64,000 nt of DNA from Chryseomicrobium excrementi (GCF_002798305.1 NZ_PCGR01000002.1:668034-732033), one strand, 5' to 3'. Positions 8,921-18,595 are shown, counted from the first letter of the stretch. Numbers and translations are program-made. Notes: generated by a model from the sequence alone, not told the origin.

Positions 8921-9726
8921 TTGAACTAAGAGAACTAAAACAACGAGATGAACTACTCGAAGTTCAACAATTGGAACAGCTTGTATGGGATATGGCACCG
9001 ATTCCTCTCCACCAGACCATGACAGCTGTGAAGCATGGTGGCTTAATTATCGGAGCGTATTCTCAGCAGCAATTGGTCGGATTTAGTTACGGATTTGCCG
9101 GTTACACAGAAGGCGAAGCGTATCTATGCTCTCATATGCTCGGCATACATCCAGAGTTTCGTTCTCAAAAGATAGGCGAGCGTTTGAAAGAATACCAACG
9201 CAAGGTAGCACTCGAAAAAGGGTACCACCGAATCATTTGGACCTATGATCCTCTGGAATCTCGCAATGCTTACCTGAATCTCACGAAGCTTCGAGGCATC
9301 TGCTCTACTTATATTGAGAACTGTTACGGCGAGATGGAGGACGGTCTCAATAAAGGCCTTCCTTCCGATCGCTTTGAAATTCACTGGTATATTGATACAC
9401 CACACATATCAACAGAACCTACACGAAATGAAAGGGACGCTGTTTCCTTAGGCTCGATTTCTTGGGAAGAGGACCATCCGATGTTTTATCCAACAGGTGA
9501 AGTGATGGACGCACCGGTCTATACCTTGCCGATTCCCAAAGATTTTCAATCTCTCAAACAACAGAACCCGGAACTTGCCTATGCTTGGCGCATTCAGACA
9601 AGAGCTGTGTTTCAAGAGCTGTTTGCGAAAGGGTACTGTGCAACGGAACTGGTTCAAGGGCAAGATGAAAATCGATATTTATTTGTAAAACAATCCATGC
9701 TGTCTTTAGGAGGAACCCCACTATGA
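8917..9726 (+). CDS. GNAT-family acyltransferase, probable D-amino acid N-succinyltransferase
   Basis: A 269-residue protein with an N-terminal GNAT fold. The strand-loop-helix is [20 protein letters not shown] (about 70-90), followed by the CoA-binding-type helix and [16 protein letters not shown] (about 107-122). The long C-terminal half is typical of the COG3375-like subgroup rather than of ribosomal-type acetyltransferases. The start overlaps the M20 stop by ATGA and its own stop overlaps the next start, so translation is coupled through three genes. In Geobacillus the homologous arrangement supplies succinyl-CoA:D-amino acid N-succinyltransferase. The acyl donor cannot be read from sequence. 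Confidence 0.78.
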   Translation: MIELRELKQRDELLEVQQLEQLVWDMAPIPLHQTMTAVKHGGLIIGAYSQQQLVGFSYGFAGYTEGEAYLCSHMLGIHPEFRSQKIGERLKEYQRKVALEKGYHRIIWTYDPLESRNAYLNLTKLRGICSTYIENCYGEMEDGLNKGLPSDRFEIHWYIDTPHISTEPTRNERDAVSLGSISWEEDHPMFYPTGEVMDAPVYTLPIPKDFQSLKQQNPELAYAWRIQTRAVFQELFAKGYCATELVQGQDENRYLFVKQSMLSLGGTPL

Positions 9727-10829
9727 AATTAGTTGAAGTTACATTGCGTCATCTACAGATGGAAATGAAGAGCCCGTTCTCGACAAGCTTCGGAACGTTT
9801 CAAATGAAAGATTTTATTCTTCTTGAAGCTAGAGACGAACAAGGGACAGTAGGCTACGGAGAATCCGTTGCGTTTTCTTCTCCTTGGTACAACGAAGAGA
9901 CGTTTAAAACGAACTGGCATATGCTTGAAGATTTCTTGATTCCAATGTTATTAGGAAAGGAATTGCAGCATCCCGATGAAGTAAGCGATTTGTTTTCTGC
10001 TATTCGAAAAAACAATATGGCTAAGTCGACTATTGAAGGGGCTGTCTGGGACATTTATGCGCAGCAGACCAACCAGTCGCTCGCGCATGCGCTTGGCGGT
10101 ACCAAAGATCAAATCGACGTAGGAATCAGTATCGGGATTCAAAACTCTGTTGAAGAACTGATTGAAGTTGTGCGTGGCTATGTAGAAGAAGGCTACAAGC
10201 GCATCAAAGTGAAAATCAAGCCAGGGTGGGACGTGGATGTGATGCGCCGGTTGCGAGAAGCATTTCCTAACGTTGCTATCATGGCAGATGCGAACTCGGC
10301 ATACCGTCTAGAAGATGTAGAGCTTTTAAAGCAACTCGATGCATTTGATTTAACGATGATAGAACAACCTCTTGCTTCTGACGATATCATCGACCACGCA
10401 ACGCTTCAAAAACAGCTATCGACACCGATTTGTCTGGATGAAAGTATCCATTCATTAGAAGATGCTCGTAAAGCAGTTGAGCTAGGTTCGACGAAGGTCA
10501 TCAACATCAAAATTGGACGTGTAGGCGGACTTACAGAAGCAAAGAAAATTCATGACTACTGCATGGAGAAAGGCATTCCTGTGTGGTGCGGTGGGATGTT
10601 AGAGGCAGGGATTGGACGTGCGCATAACGTAGCACTTACAACGCTTCCTAACTTCATATTACCTGGGGACACAGCCGGTTCTTCTCGCTACTGGGAAAAA
10701 GACATCATCACGCCTGAAGTGACGGTCAATCACGGTGTGATCCATGTGCCGCAACAAGCAGGTATTGGGTATGCCATTGATCAAGAGGCAGTAGAGCGCT
10801 ATACCGTGATGAAAAAAACTTACAACTAA
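9723..10829 (+). CDS. N-succinylamino acid racemase / o-succinylbenzoate synthase-like enolase-superfamily enzyme
   Basis: A 368-residue enolase-superfamily protein of the OSBS/NSAR family. The capping domain covers about 1-120. The barrel carries the Lys pair in IKVKIKPG (about 163), metal ligands Asp in MADANSAY (about 189), Glu in IEQPL (about 214) and Asp in CLDESIH (about 239), and the second-face Lys in [10 protein letters not shown] (about 263). All catalytic residues expected for 1,1-proton transfer are present. No other menaquinone genes are nearby, while M20 and GNAT genes are, so racemisation of N-succinylamino acids is more likely the main role than menaquinone synthesis. Dual activity is known in this family. 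Start ATG 9723 overlaps the GNAT stop. Confidence 0.88.
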   Translation: MKLVEVTLRHLQMEMKSPFSTSFGTFQMKDFILLEARDEQGTVGYGESVAFSSPWYNEETFKTNWHMLEDFLIPMLLGKELQHPDEVSDLFSAIRKNNMAKSTIEGAVWDIYAQQTNQSLAHALGGTKDQIDVGISIGIQNSVEELIEVVRGYVEEGYKRIKVKIKPGWDVDVMRRLREAFPNVAIMADANSAYRLEDVELLKQLDAFDLTMIEQPLASDDIIDHATLQKQLSTPICLDESIHSLEDARKAVELGSTKVINIKIGRVGGLTEAKKIHDYCMEKGIPVWCGGMLEAGIGRAHNVALTTLPNFILPGDTAGSSRYWEKDIITPEVTVNHGVIHVPQQAGIGYAIDQEAVERYTVMKKTYN

Positions 10830-10853
10830 GAGACACAGCGAGAGGGTGATTGG

Positions 10854-11906
10854 ATGAAACGAAGTATTCAGATGGCCGGCGCATTCGTCGGGCTGATTGT
10901 TGGAGCAGGGTTTGCCTCCGGACAAGAGATTTTGCAGTATTTTACAAGCTTCGGTTATTGGGGAATTGCTGGAGGCGTCGTAGCGACAGCACTTTTTGCA
11001 TTTTTAGGAATGACGTTGGCACAACTTGGTTCTCAGCTGAAGACGACCTCACATAAAGGGGTCATCTATCATATTGGGGGACGTTACATCGGTGCCATTC
11101 TAGACGTTTTGATTACGTTCTTCTTATTCGGAGTTGCAGTTGTCATGTTTGCGGGAGCAGGCTCTACATTCGAGCAGATGTTTGGTCTGGATGCTCGAAT
11201 CGGTAGTATTCTCATGGTCGTCTTGACGATTTTGACATTGCTGTTGAATTTACAGAGCATTTTAAATTTGATTGCTTCAATAACACCTTATTTGTTGTTG
11301 GTCATTTTGATTATTCTTGGGTACTCACTCGCAACAATGGATTTATCTTTTGTACAAGCGCATGAGATTGCGACTCAGCAGCCTGCAGCAGCAGGCAATT
11401 GGTTCTTAGGAGCACTACTTTATGTATCGTATAACATTGCGTGCGGAGCTGCCTTGTTGATTGTCATGGGCGGAGCTGAAAAAGACCGTCGCATTGCTGG
11501 TATTGGTGGGGCCCTGGGTGGTTTGTTACTCGGATTGATGATTATTTTAGTAAATGTCACTCTGTTCGTGAAGGTGGATACGATTGCAGGCGTTGATCTT
11601 CCAACACTTGAACTGGCAACTCAAATCCACCCAATTATAGGAGTGTTAATGGCCATCGCACTTCTAGGGATGATTTACAACACGGCAGTTGGAATGTTTT
11701 ATTCGTTTACAGTTCGTTTCGTGGCACCTGACCACAAATCATTCAAAATCGTAATTGTATGTGTTGGAATTGCTGGGTATATCGCGAGCCTAGTTGGATT
11801 CACGACACTTGTTGGAAAGGTCTATTCTACAGTCGGCTATTTAGGATTTGCTTTGATGGCAACGATTATTGTGGCTTGGTTTAAAGGAAGAAAAACGGTT
11901 CATTAA
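10854..11906 (+). CDS. YkvI-family membrane transporter
   Basis: A 350-residue, about ten-helix membrane protein starting KRSIQMAGAFVGLIVGAGFA, typical of the YkvI family. The family is a distant relative of APC-type amino-acid transporters and its substrates are mostly unknown. The ATG at 10854 has GAGAGGGTGA upstream. It is the last gene of the RpiR-M20-GNAT-NSAR operon, 24 bases after the racemase stop and before a strong terminator, so it may import the D-amino acid or related substrate of that pathway (inference). Confidence 0.82.
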   Translation: MKRSIQMAGAFVGLIVGAGFASGQEILQYFTSFGYWGIAGGVVATALFAFLGMTLAQLGSQLKTTSHKGVIYHIGGRYIGAILDVLITFFLFGVAVVMFAGAGSTFEQMFGLDARIGSILMVVLTILTLLLNLQSILNLIASITPYLLLVILIILGYSLATMDLSFVQAHEIATQQPAAAGNWFLGALLYVSYNIACGAALLIVMGGAEKDRRIAGIGGALGGLLLGLMIILVNVTLFVKVDTIAGVDLPTLELATQIHPIIGVLMAIALLGMIYNTAVGMFYSFTVRFVAPDHKSFKIVIVCVGIAGYIASLVGFTTLVGKVYSTVGYLGFALMATIIVAWFKGRKTVH

Positions 11907-11938
11907 AAAAGTCCAGGGCACTTGCCCTGGGCTTTTTA
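11906..11938. terminator. Bidirectional terminator between ykvI-like and capA-like genes
   Basis: CCAGGGCA and TGCCCTGG pair around a short loop, with an A-run on the left and CTTTTT on the right. It can serve the convergent genes on both strands. Confidence 0.88.
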
Positions 11939-11947
11939 ATTGAGGAA

Positions 11948-13036
11948 TTACTCGTATTTTGGAACGCCTACATGACTTGTCCACCGACTGGCATCTGTTT
12001 CTGTCATTGGATTGACGACAACTCGACCAGGTGTAAACGTCACTTCGGTCGGATAAAAAGAAGGAGTAGCTGACAACACTTGCTTCCCATCAGAAGTCAG
12101 CGTCATCACTGCGATGCCACCGTAGTTTGTGTTCTCAATGGTTTGCCCGCTAAAGAAATTTCCGAGCGAATAAAAAACATGTGTTTGCTGCTCTCCTGTT
12201 TCAAGGAGTTCGTATGGTTGTAGCACATGAGGGTGACCGCCAAACAAAATATCTGCGCCTGCTTGATGTGCAATTCTAGCAACATAACGCTGTTCTTCAT
12301 TTGCATCGAGTTCGTACTCGGTTCCCCAGTGCATCAAAGCGATGGTGATATCGACTTGTTCTTCTAAGTCACGAATGTCTTTTTGAATCTTTGTCACATC
12401 AATCAAATTCACTAAATACGGTTGATCGTTTGGAACACGATGGCCATTCAGTCCATATGTGTAGGAGACGACACCTATTGTCACAGAGCCTAAAGAAAAG
12501 ATTCGTGGTTGATCCGCGTCTTGCTGAGAGGTGTAGGCACCGACATAGGGAAGATTTCGCTCTTTTAGATTGGCCAGTGAAGCCTGGAGGCCAGCAGGCC
12601 GTTTGTCTAAAGTATGATTGTTCGATACCATGACGAGGTCGCTACCTAAATCCTTGATTCCATCGATGATGGTTTCCGTACTGTTGAAATTCGGGTATCC
12701 TGACAAACCAAATTCTTCACCTGCAGCTAAAGACTCCAAGTTCACGATAAGAAAGTCGAGTTCGTTTGTCATCTCACGAACGCCTTCGAAGGAGGGGCGG
12801 TAATCTGTATAATTGTTCAGCGTATCGTGTAAAAGGACATCGCCAGCCATGCCAATGGTAATCGTCTCAACAGGTAATTCAAACTTCTGAGCCGTGCGAG
12901 AAACGCCGTCAAAATTGGTAATGGAAGGTGGCGGCGGTTTTAGAAGAGTTTGTATCACACCATAAAGCTGCGTATAGCCCACGACAGTAACAACGAGAAT
13001 TAAAACTGCCCACGACAGCCACGTAACCCATTTCAT
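11948..13036 (-). CDS. CapA-family metallophosphatase-like protein
   Basis: A 362-residue protein with an N-terminal membrane anchor (about 5-25, WLSWAVLILVVTVVGY), then a calcineurin-like PGA_cap fold. Visible metal-site motifs are IGMAGDVLLHD (about 60), VSNNHTLDK (about 138), LMHWGTEYE (about 205) and FGGHPHVLQP (about 240). CapA/PgsA proteins take part in making or exporting poly-gamma-glutamate and are also common as lone envelope proteins. No pgsB or pgsC genes are nearby, so a capsule role is not supported here. It probably sits outside the membrane. Convergent with the YkvI-like gene and divergent from the YvbH-like gene. Confidence 0.9.
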   Translation of the reverse strand: MKWVTWLSWAVLILVVTVVGYTQLYGVIQTLLKPPPPSITNFDGVSRTAQKFELPVETITIGMAGDVLLHDTLNNYTDYRPSFEGVREMTNELDFLIVNLESLAAGEEFGLSGYPNFNSTETIIDGIKDLGSDLVMVSNNHTLDKRPAGLQASLANLKERNLPYVGAYTSQQDADQPRIFSLGSVTIGVVSYTYGLNGHRVPNDQPYLVNLIDVTKIQKDIRDLEEQVDITIALMHWGTEYELDANEEQRYVARIAHQAGADILFGGHPHVLQPYELLETGEQQTHVFYSLGNFFSGQTIENTNYGGIAVMTLTSDGKQVLSATPSFYPTEVTFTPGRVVVNPMTETDASRWTSHVGVPKYE

Positions 13037-13166
13037 GCAACCCGCCCCTTTTTCTTGTTCTCTGTTACTTTTATCATAGACGGTTGGATGAAGGTTGTAT
13101 AGCTACAACTAGCATCTCCTATCAGGTAGTTGACGCGAATCGCCCAAACCTTGACGAGAATTCCAC

Positions 13167-13195
13167 TTGAGCAACTCCAATCCATCGCGTATTCT
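13167..13195 (+). promoter_or_regulatory. Candidate promoter of yvbH-like gene
   Basis: TTGAGC (13167-13172) and TATTCT (13190-13195) are separated by 17 bases, 30 bases before the start codon, inside the divergent spacer 13037-13225. Confidence 0.35.
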
Positions 13196-13225
13196 AAAAG
13201 AAGACCAAAAAAGGGAGAGATGGCC

Positions 13226-13840
13226 ATGTTAAAAAAGTTTGCATCAGACGCATTAGGAATTTCAGACATCGGAAAAATCATTGACCCACAGGATTACGAC
13301 AAAACGCAATCGGATGATTATGTGCGTCATGAAGACCAAGAAGAAATTTATTTCTTGATCAAGACGAAAATGGACGAATACTGCTTTACAAATCTAGCAT
13401 TGATTCATGTAGATGGAGATAGCGCGGTTTCATCGAAACGGACGTTGAAGCGCTACAGCTACCACCGTCACCCGATTTCACATGTCATGTTAGAAACTGC
13501 TGGAACCGTAGACTTGGATGTGGAGATTAAGTTCCAGATGGGCAATGTTCCATTTGATATCGATGTGGATAAAAAGCAGCTCGAACGCTTGAAAGATCTT
13601 TACAAATCACTGCTCCATATTTCTGAAGAAGTGCACGAAAATGAAAAATACCTGAACATGTCTGCAAAGAGCATAGATGTTGCAGCTAGTGTGATGAACA
13701 ACTCTCGTCCCTCTGAAAGTCGAATGGCAGAAGACTTTTCTCGTATCAACGAATACGCATTCGAGTGGATGAAAAAGAATCAAGAGACGTATGTGAGAAA
13801 AGATTTTGGAGACGTCTTCAAAAAATACATTTTAAACTAA
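13226..13840 (+). CDS. YvbH-like PH-domain protein
   Basis: A 204-residue soluble protein. Residues about 25-125 look like a bacterial pleckstrin-homology domain (YFLIKTKMDEYCFTNLALI, then VDLDVEIKFQMG). The C-terminal part (about 130-204) resembles the YvbH oligomerisation region with RINEYAFEWMKKNQETYVRK. The function is unknown. The frame is open further upstream, but ATG 13226 has GGGAG eight bases before it and gives the family-like N-terminus LKKFASDALGISD; ATG 13220 is a weaker choice. Monocistronic: a divergent gene lies upstream and a riboswitch-controlled operon downstream. Confidence 0.85.
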   Translation: MLKKFASDALGISDIGKIIDPQDYDKTQSDDYVRHEDQEEIYFLIKTKMDEYCFTNLALIHVDGDSAVSSKRTLKRYSYHRHPISHVMLETAGTVDLDVEIKFQMGNVPFDIDVDKKQLERLKDLYKSLLHISEEVHENEKYLNMSAKSIDVAASVMNNSRPSESRMAEDFSRINEYAFEWMKKNQETYVRKDFGDVFKKYILN

Positions 13841-13887
13841 GCACGAATTTGATATAGTGAGTAAGCAAATAAATCTGCTGAGGCAGG

Positions 13888-13926
13888 AGAGGTTCATAGC
13901 GGACACCCTCTATAAAAAACTATGGA
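13888..13926 (+). promoter_or_regulatory. PreQ1-I riboswitch aptamer
   Basis: The sequence has the class I preQ1 layout: stem AGAGG/CCTCT, loop TTCATAGC, then the A-rich tail with AAAAAACTA-GGA that folds back as a pseudoknot. A terminator stem follows at 13940-13968 and queF with a queuosine-precursor transporter lie downstream. The expected behaviour is transcriptional attenuation when preQ1 is bound. Confidence 0.95.
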
Positions 13927-13939
13927 TTCATGTCATTAT

Positions 13940-13968
13940 GCCATGTCCATTGCCGGACATGGCTTTTT
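13940..13968 (+). terminator. Riboswitch expression-platform terminator
   Basis: GCCATGTCC (13940-13948) pairs perfectly with GGACATGGC (13955-13963), followed by TTTTT. It lies 14 bases after the aptamer and before queF. Confidence 0.92.
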
Positions 13969-14025
13969 GTATGCATTCGTATGTTTTCCTCTCTTGAACA
14001 GCAGACATTCAAGGAGGATTTTTTT

Positions 14026-14526
14026 ATGTCAGGAAGAACATACGAACAAGGACTTGATGAACTGACGTTACTAGGGAATCAAGGCACGAAATACCCACAG
14101 GACTACGCACCGGAAGTATTGGAAGCTGTCGATAGCTTGCACTCGAACCGCGATTATTTTGTGAAATTTAATGCACCGGAATTTACAAGTCTGTGCCCGA
14201 TCACAGGTCAGCCCGACTTTGCGACTATGTATATCTCGTACATACCGGATCAAAAAATTGTAGAGAGTAAATCTCTTAAACTCTATCTGTTCAGCTTTCG
14301 TAACCACGGAGATTTCCATGAGGACTGCGTCAACATTATCATGAATGATTTGATCAACCTATTGAATCCTCGTTACATCGAAGTATGGGGCAAGTTCACA
14401 CCGCGTGGTGGTATCTCCATTGATCCATGGTGTAACTACGGGAAGCCTGGCACGAAATATGAAGAGATGGCGTTCCACCGTTTGATGAACCACGATTTAT
14501 ATCCTGAAAAAGTAGATAACCGCTAG
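14026..14526 (+). CDS. queF: NADPH-dependent preQ0 reductase QueF
   Basis: A 166-residue unimodular QueF, which reduces 7-cyano-7-deazaguanine (preQ0) to preQ1 on the way to queuosine in tRNA. The catalytic Cys is in [13 protein letters not shown] (about 57), with the Asp shortly after; the nitrile/NADPH region includes [11 protein letters not shown] and WGKFTPRGG. The ATG at 14026 has AAGGAGG at the right distance; the longer open frame from 13930 would run through the riboswitch terminator and is rejected. It is controlled by the upstream preQ1-I riboswitch and followed by a queuosine-precursor transporter. Confidence 0.97.
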   Translation: MSGRTYEQGLDELTLLGNQGTKYPQDYAPEVLEAVDSLHSNRDYFVKFNAPEFTSLCPITGQPDFATMYISYIPDQKIVESKSLKLYLFSFRNHGDFHEDCVNIIMNDLINLLNPRYIEVWGKFTPRGGISIDPWCNYGKPGTKYEEMAFHRLMNHDLYPEKVDNR

Positions 14527-14537
14527 GAGGAAGCCAC

Positions 14538-15167
14538 ATGTTACTTTATTTAAATGGTCTATTTGTCGGTCTTCTTATACTTGCAAACATTGTAGCGGTA
14601 AAACTTGTTTCAATCGGCGAATTTGCCATCTTGCCTGCGGCTGTGGTGATTTATATTTTCACGTATCCGATTATCGATGTCATCGTTGAAGTCTATGGGA
14701 AAGAACAAGCCAAACAAACAGTTCGAGCAGGTCTCATAACACAGGTCATTGCATTGATCTTTATTAGTATCACTGTCGCACTGCCGTCAGCCTCGTTTTG
14801 GCAAGGGCAGGCATCTTTTGAAACGATTCTTAATGGAAGCCTCCGGGTCATCGCAGCTAGCTTGATTTCGTATTTCATCAGTCAAAACCTTGATGTCTTT
14901 GTATTTGATCGTCTAAAGAAAAAACACGGTACAAAAAAATTATGGCTTCGTAACAATGTCTCTACTATGGCGAGTCAGTTAGTAGATACATCTATTTTCA
15001 TCACCATTGCGTTTGCTGGAACGGTTCCAACTGCAGTACTCCTAGGCATGATTGCGACACAATATGTCGTGAAATTCTTTGCGACCATCGCTACAACTCC
15101 ATTTGTTTACGGAGCGGTGTATGGAATTCGCAAACAGCAAAAAGAGCTTGTTGCTCAAACGGCATGA
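14538..15167 (+). CDS. Queuosine-precursor transporter (YhhQ/DUF165 family)
   Basis: A 209-residue protein with about six membrane segments, beginning LNGLFVGLLILANIVAVKLV and containing YPIIDVIVEVYGKEQAKQTV and QNLDVFVFDRLKKKHGTKKLWLRN-like loops (shown in parts). These are the hallmarks of the vitamin-uptake-like YhhQ family that imports preQ0/preQ1. It begins 11 bases after queF behind AGGAGG and shares its riboswitch, so both salvage and reduction of the precursor fall under preQ1 control. I see no clear terminator between its stop and the subtilase start. Confidence 0.9.
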   Translation: MLLYLNGLFVGLLILANIVAVKLVSIGEFAILPAAVVIYIFTYPIIDVIVEVYGKEQAKQTVRAGLITQVIALIFISITVALPSASFWQGQASFETILNGSLRVIAASLISYFISQNLDVFVFDRLKKKHGTKKLWLRNNVSTMASQLVDTSIFITIAFAGTVPTAVLLGMIATQYVVKFFATIATTPFVYGAVYGIRKQQKELVAQTA

Positions 15168-15251
15168 TTTGGTAAGGTATGACAATTTGCCCTAGTATTT
15201 TACACGTGTCCTTTATATACTGTGAGTAGTGAGTGAAAAGGAGTGCGGATA

Positions 15252-17402
15252 ATGAAAAAGACAACAGTTGCAGCTGCCGTTGCAGGATTGCTTTTAGCAG
15301 GTGGAGTTCCTCTTCAAGCTGAAGCAGCACAGCAGCCGGATACCGTCGTAGTGAAGATGAAGCAACAAAATACAGAGCGGTTGGAACAGAGCTTTACCGT
15401 ACAATCAGCAACTGTTCAGCAGAATCAATCGGTTGTCACTGTAAAAGTTCCTGCAGGAAAGTCTGCAAAAGAAGTGGTTCAAGAGCTCGAAAAACGAAGT
15501 GACGTAGAGCTAGCAGAACCAAATTATCGCTACAAAAGATTGGTCACACCAACGGATCAGTATTTCTCGACACAATACCATCATGCGTTGATTGGGACGG
15601 CACAGGCCTGGGATATCACAATGGGATCACCAGATGTGCATGTCGCCATATTAGATGATGGATTTGACACAAAACATCCTGAATTAGTGGGCCGTTTCAA
15701 ACTAGCAACGAATACCGCACCCCATTTCACTATCGAAGAACATGGAACTCATGTTGCTGGAATTGTTGGTGCAACTGCAAACAATGGATTGATGGGTGCA
15801 GGTGTAGCACCTAAAACCGGCATGTATTTGGTGGACGTGTTTAATGGAGATGATGCGTATCTTAGCGATATCGTTGCGGGAGTTGACTATGCAGTTGCTA
15901 ACGACGCGGATATTATTTCGATGAGTCTAGGTGGTCCTTTTTACAGTGAAATCCTAGATGACGCTATACAAGATGCGCACGACAAAGGACTAGTAATTGT
16001 TGCAGCATCTGGGAATGAATCAACCTCGCTTACCAGCTATCCAGCTGGTTTTGATAACGTACTTTCTGTAGGGTCGACCAACCGTTCTGATGCTGTCTCT
16101 ACATATTCTAACTGGGGCGAAACGCTTGATCTTGTGGCTCCAGGAGAAAGTGTTTATTCAACAACACCGAATAATGGATTCCTTCGGATGTCAGGTACGT
16201 CAATGGCCACACCTGTTGTAGCAGGAGTCGCAGCTCTCATCAAAGCGCAAAATCCGCATTTTACGAATACGGATATAGAAGCTCAATTACTTTCAACTAC
16301 TAAAGATTTAGGTCCAATTGGTTGGGATTCTAAATCAGGACATGGTCGAGTAGATGCTTACGCAGCACTTACGAAATTTGACTTGGAGGCACCTACACTT
16401 TCGTCTGTTTCTTCTACACAAGGACAACTGACAGGAACTGTAGCAACAACGCTTCCGAAGTCCACGGTTGTGGTTCGCAATGGCTTTGGGCAAATCGCTA
16501 AAAAATCAGGCTTCACGGGTAATGGGTCGTTCACTTTAGAAATACCAAAACAGCCTGCTGGGACTGTGTTAACAGTTCAACTGGTTGATAGTTATGGCAA
16601 TCATAGTCCGGTATCGACTATCACTGTAACGGCTTCAGCACAGATGGAAGTCTGGGTAGGACAATATATAACAAATTATTCAACTCGTCTTATCGGGTTT
16701 TCAACGCCTGGGAGCCAGATTGCGATTTACAAAGGAGCTACTCAACTAGCTAGCGGGGTAGCGGATGAGACAGGAAAATTTGACTTAGCACTAGTTCCAC
16801 AACCCATTGGAACTACCCTGCGAATCGTAGCCGACAACAAAGAAACACTTCTGACTGCTGAAAAGTCAGTCACTGTGCAAAATGGCGCATATCCAGACCT
16901 GAGTGCATCGCACTGGGCACATGAAGCCGTTGCGTATTTACGAGACTATTCCATTATTGGAGGCTACCCGGACGGCACATTCAAACCTGATCGCTTAACG
17001 ACGCGTGCGGAAGCTGCTCGCATGATTGCTCAAGCTTTGGAGCTTCCGTATCAAAAGGAGATGCCAACATTTAAAGATGTACCAAGCTCTCACTGGGCTT
17101 CCGACTATATTGCAGCTGCCACAGCTGCTGGAATCTTTAGTGGAAATCCGGACGGCACATTTGATCCGAACGGTCAATTGACTCGAGCTCAGATGGCGGT
17201 TGTTTTGGAAAAATCTTATGAATTGAAGTCTAATGGTTCTGTTCCTTTTTCAGATGTTCGAGATACGCACTGGGCATTTGCAGCCATTGGTTCTCTTTAT
17301 GAGTCTGGAATTACAGCGGGGTACCCAGATGGCACATTTAAGCCTTCTAATCCAACAAAACGTTCCGAGTTCTCTCAGTTCTTGATGAAAGCGAAGAAAT
17401 AA
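15252..17402 (+). CDS. SLH-anchored subtilisin-like serine protease (S8)
   Basis: A 716-residue exported protease. Signal peptide about 1-25 (cleavage near AEA-AQQ); I9-like propeptide about 30-95; S8 catalytic domain about 105-375 with Asp in VAILDDGFD (about 136), His in HGTHVAG (about 167), Asn in AASGNES and Ser in SGTSMATP (about 317). Two Big/Ig-like modules cover about 380-540. Three SLH repeats (about 545-716, each with GYPDGTFKP- or GNPDGTFDP-like cores) bind a pyruvylated secondary cell-wall polymer. ATG 15252 has AAGGAG eight bases before it; the in-frame GTG 15243 overlaps that site. It probably works as a surface protease for nutrition or processing. Monocistronic, with a terminator behind it. 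Confidence 0.95.
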   Translation: MKKTTVAAAVAGLLLAGGVPLQAEAAQQPDTVVVKMKQQNTERLEQSFTVQSATVQQNQSVVTVKVPAGKSAKEVVQELEKRSDVELAEPNYRYKRLVTPTDQYFSTQYHHALIGTAQAWDITMGSPDVHVAILDDGFDTKHPELVGRFKLATNTAPHFTIEEHGTHVAGIVGATANNGLMGAGVAPKTGMYLVDVFNGDDAYLSDIVAGVDYAVANDADIISMSLGGPFYSEILDDAIQDAHDKGLVIVAASGNESTSLTSYPAGFDNVLSVGSTNRSDAVSTYSNWGETLDLVAPGESVYSTTPNNGFLRMSGTSMATPVVAGVAALIKAQNPHFTNTDIEAQLLSTTKDLGPIGWDSKSGHGRVDAYAALTKFDLEAPTLSSVSSTQGQLTGTVATTLPKSTVVVRNGFGQIAKKSGFTGNGSFTLEIPKQPAGTVLTVQLVDSYGNHSPVSTITVTASAQMEVWVGQYITNYSTRLIGFSTPGSQIAIYKGATQLASGVADETGKFDLALVPQPIGTTLRIVADNKETLLTAEKSVTVQNGAYPDLSASHWAHEAVAYLRDYSIIGGYPDGTFKPDRLTTRAEAARMIAQALELPYQKEMPTFKDVPSSHWASDYIAAATAAGIFSGNPDGTFDPNGQLTRAQMAVVLEKSYELKSNGSVPFSDVRDTHWAFAAIGSLYESGITAGYPDGTFKPSNPTKRSEFSQFLMKAKK

Positions 17403-17412
17403 CAATACTTTT

Positions 17413-17441
17413 AATCCAGCCAAATTTGGCTGGATTTTTTT
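17413..17441 (+). terminator. Terminator after SLH subtilase
   Basis: AATCCAGCC and GGCTGGATT pair around AAATTT and run into a T-tract. Confidence 0.92.
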
Positions 17442-17510
17442 AATATAATATTGCCAAAATAGTTTGAAAAATAGTATTCTTCTATTATTGACTGAAAGGT
17501 GGTGGGAAAC

Positions 17511-18593
17511 ATGTTCGACTTGTCTTTAGTTGGCCAGGACATTGTACATGAATTATCTGATCTGATGGAGCAACATGTCGTTGTAACCGATCGTTCTGGA
17601 TTTGTTATAGCAAGCACCAATCCTTCACGTATAAATACGTTTCATGAAGGTGCTTCCATCGCCATGAAACAGAAAGAACAATTACATATTACGGAGCAAC
17701 TGAGCGAAAAGTTGAAAGGTGTCCGACCAGGAATCGTGATGCCAATTTTAATTATGAATCAAGCTATTGGTGTCATTGGTATTACAGGGTTACCTGAAAC
17801 TGTTGAGCGGTATGCAAAGCTTGTACGCAAAGTCGTTGAATTATTCGTTACCGACTTCTTGTCCAGGCAAGAGAAAGAGCGAACAACAAGAGAAATAGAA
17901 TATTTTGTTGCGGATTACTTATCCGGCTCTGTTAAACATGACCAAGCCTTCCAACGAGCAAGAGTGCTTGGGTTTCCTTTAGAAATATTCCGGCAAGTAG
18001 CTATTGTACAATCAACAAAGTTCTTTGGCCAAGAAATGATGGACCGAATACTTAGTATGCAGACCATTCATCCAGATTTACATTTAGTCCGGAGCGGAAT
18101 GGGGCAGCTGTTGCTGTTTTTACCTAAGGTGGACCGTGGTATTTTAGAAGAGGGACTGCTTCAGCTGCAGCAAAAATTGTCCAAACAGTTAGGGGAATTT
18201 CAACCTATCGGAGTTGGACGAATGGACATGTTACAACAGTCGTACCAGCAGGCTAAAACAGCTGTGAAAATTGCAGACCGTCAAGAGAGGCTAGTGTTTG
18301 AAGAAGATTTGAAGTTGGAGTTGTTGTACTATCAACTCCCTGAAGAAGGGATTCAGACCTTTTTAGATCGTACAATTGCCCCTATTGCTGAAGATCGAGA
18401 ACTGATGGATACATTACAAGCCTACTTTGAAACAGTTGGCAGCTTGCAAGACATAGCAGATCGACTGTTTATTCATAAAAACACATTGAAATATAGACTA
18501 AGTAAAATTGAGAACCTCCTTGGCGTGCAACTATCAAATCGAACCCATGCGGCTGAAGTCTTTACAGCCTATCGCTTATATGTAAGAAAATAG
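17511..18593 (+). CDS. CdaR/PucR-type transcriptional regulator
   Basis: A 360-residue regulator. The N-terminal Diacid_rec domain (about 1-130: SLVGQDIVHELSDLMEQHV, ASTNPSRINTFHEGA, VIGITGLPE) is that of CdaR, which senses sugar diacids such as glycerate or glucarate. The middle is a GGDEF-like CdaR insert, and the C-terminus (about 300-358: GSLQDIADRLFIHKNTLKYRL) is the PucR-type helix-turn-helix. Start ATG 17511 follows AGGTGGTGGG; GTG codons at 17499 and 17502 overlap that site. It lies directly upstream of, and in line with, the glcD-to-DUF35 operon, so it is the likely local regulator, with a hydroxy acid as likely ligand (inference). Confidence 0.88.
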   Translation: MFDLSLVGQDIVHELSDLMEQHVVVTDRSGFVIASTNPSRINTFHEGASIAMKQKEQLHITEQLSEKLKGVRPGIVMPILIMNQAIGVIGITGLPETVERYAKLVRKVVELFVTDFLSRQEKERTTREIEYFVADYLSGSVKHDQAFQRARVLGFPLEIFRQVAIVQSTKFFGQEMMDRILSMQTIHPDLHLVRSGMGQLLLFLPKVDRGILEEGLLQLQQKLSKQLGEFQPIGVGRMDMLQQSYQQAKTAVKIADRQERLVFEEDLKLELLYYQLPEEGIQTFLDRTIAPIAEDRELMDTLQAYFETVGSLQDIADRLFIHKNTLKYRLSKIENLLGVQLSNRTHAAEVFTAYRLYVRK

Positions 18594-18595
18594 GT

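Noticed and set aside
11948-13036. CapA protein as part of a poly-gamma-glutamate capsule locus
   Set aside because: No pgsB, pgsC or pgsE genes lie nearby; lone CapA proteins are common.
13930-14025. Upstream extension of queF
   Set aside because: It would be translated through the riboswitch terminator and lacks family similarity; ATG 14026 has AAGGAGG.
15181-15251. Promoter of the SLH subtilase (TATACT at 15216)
   Set aside because: No -35-like hexamer at a suitable distance was found, so it was not listed as a feature.
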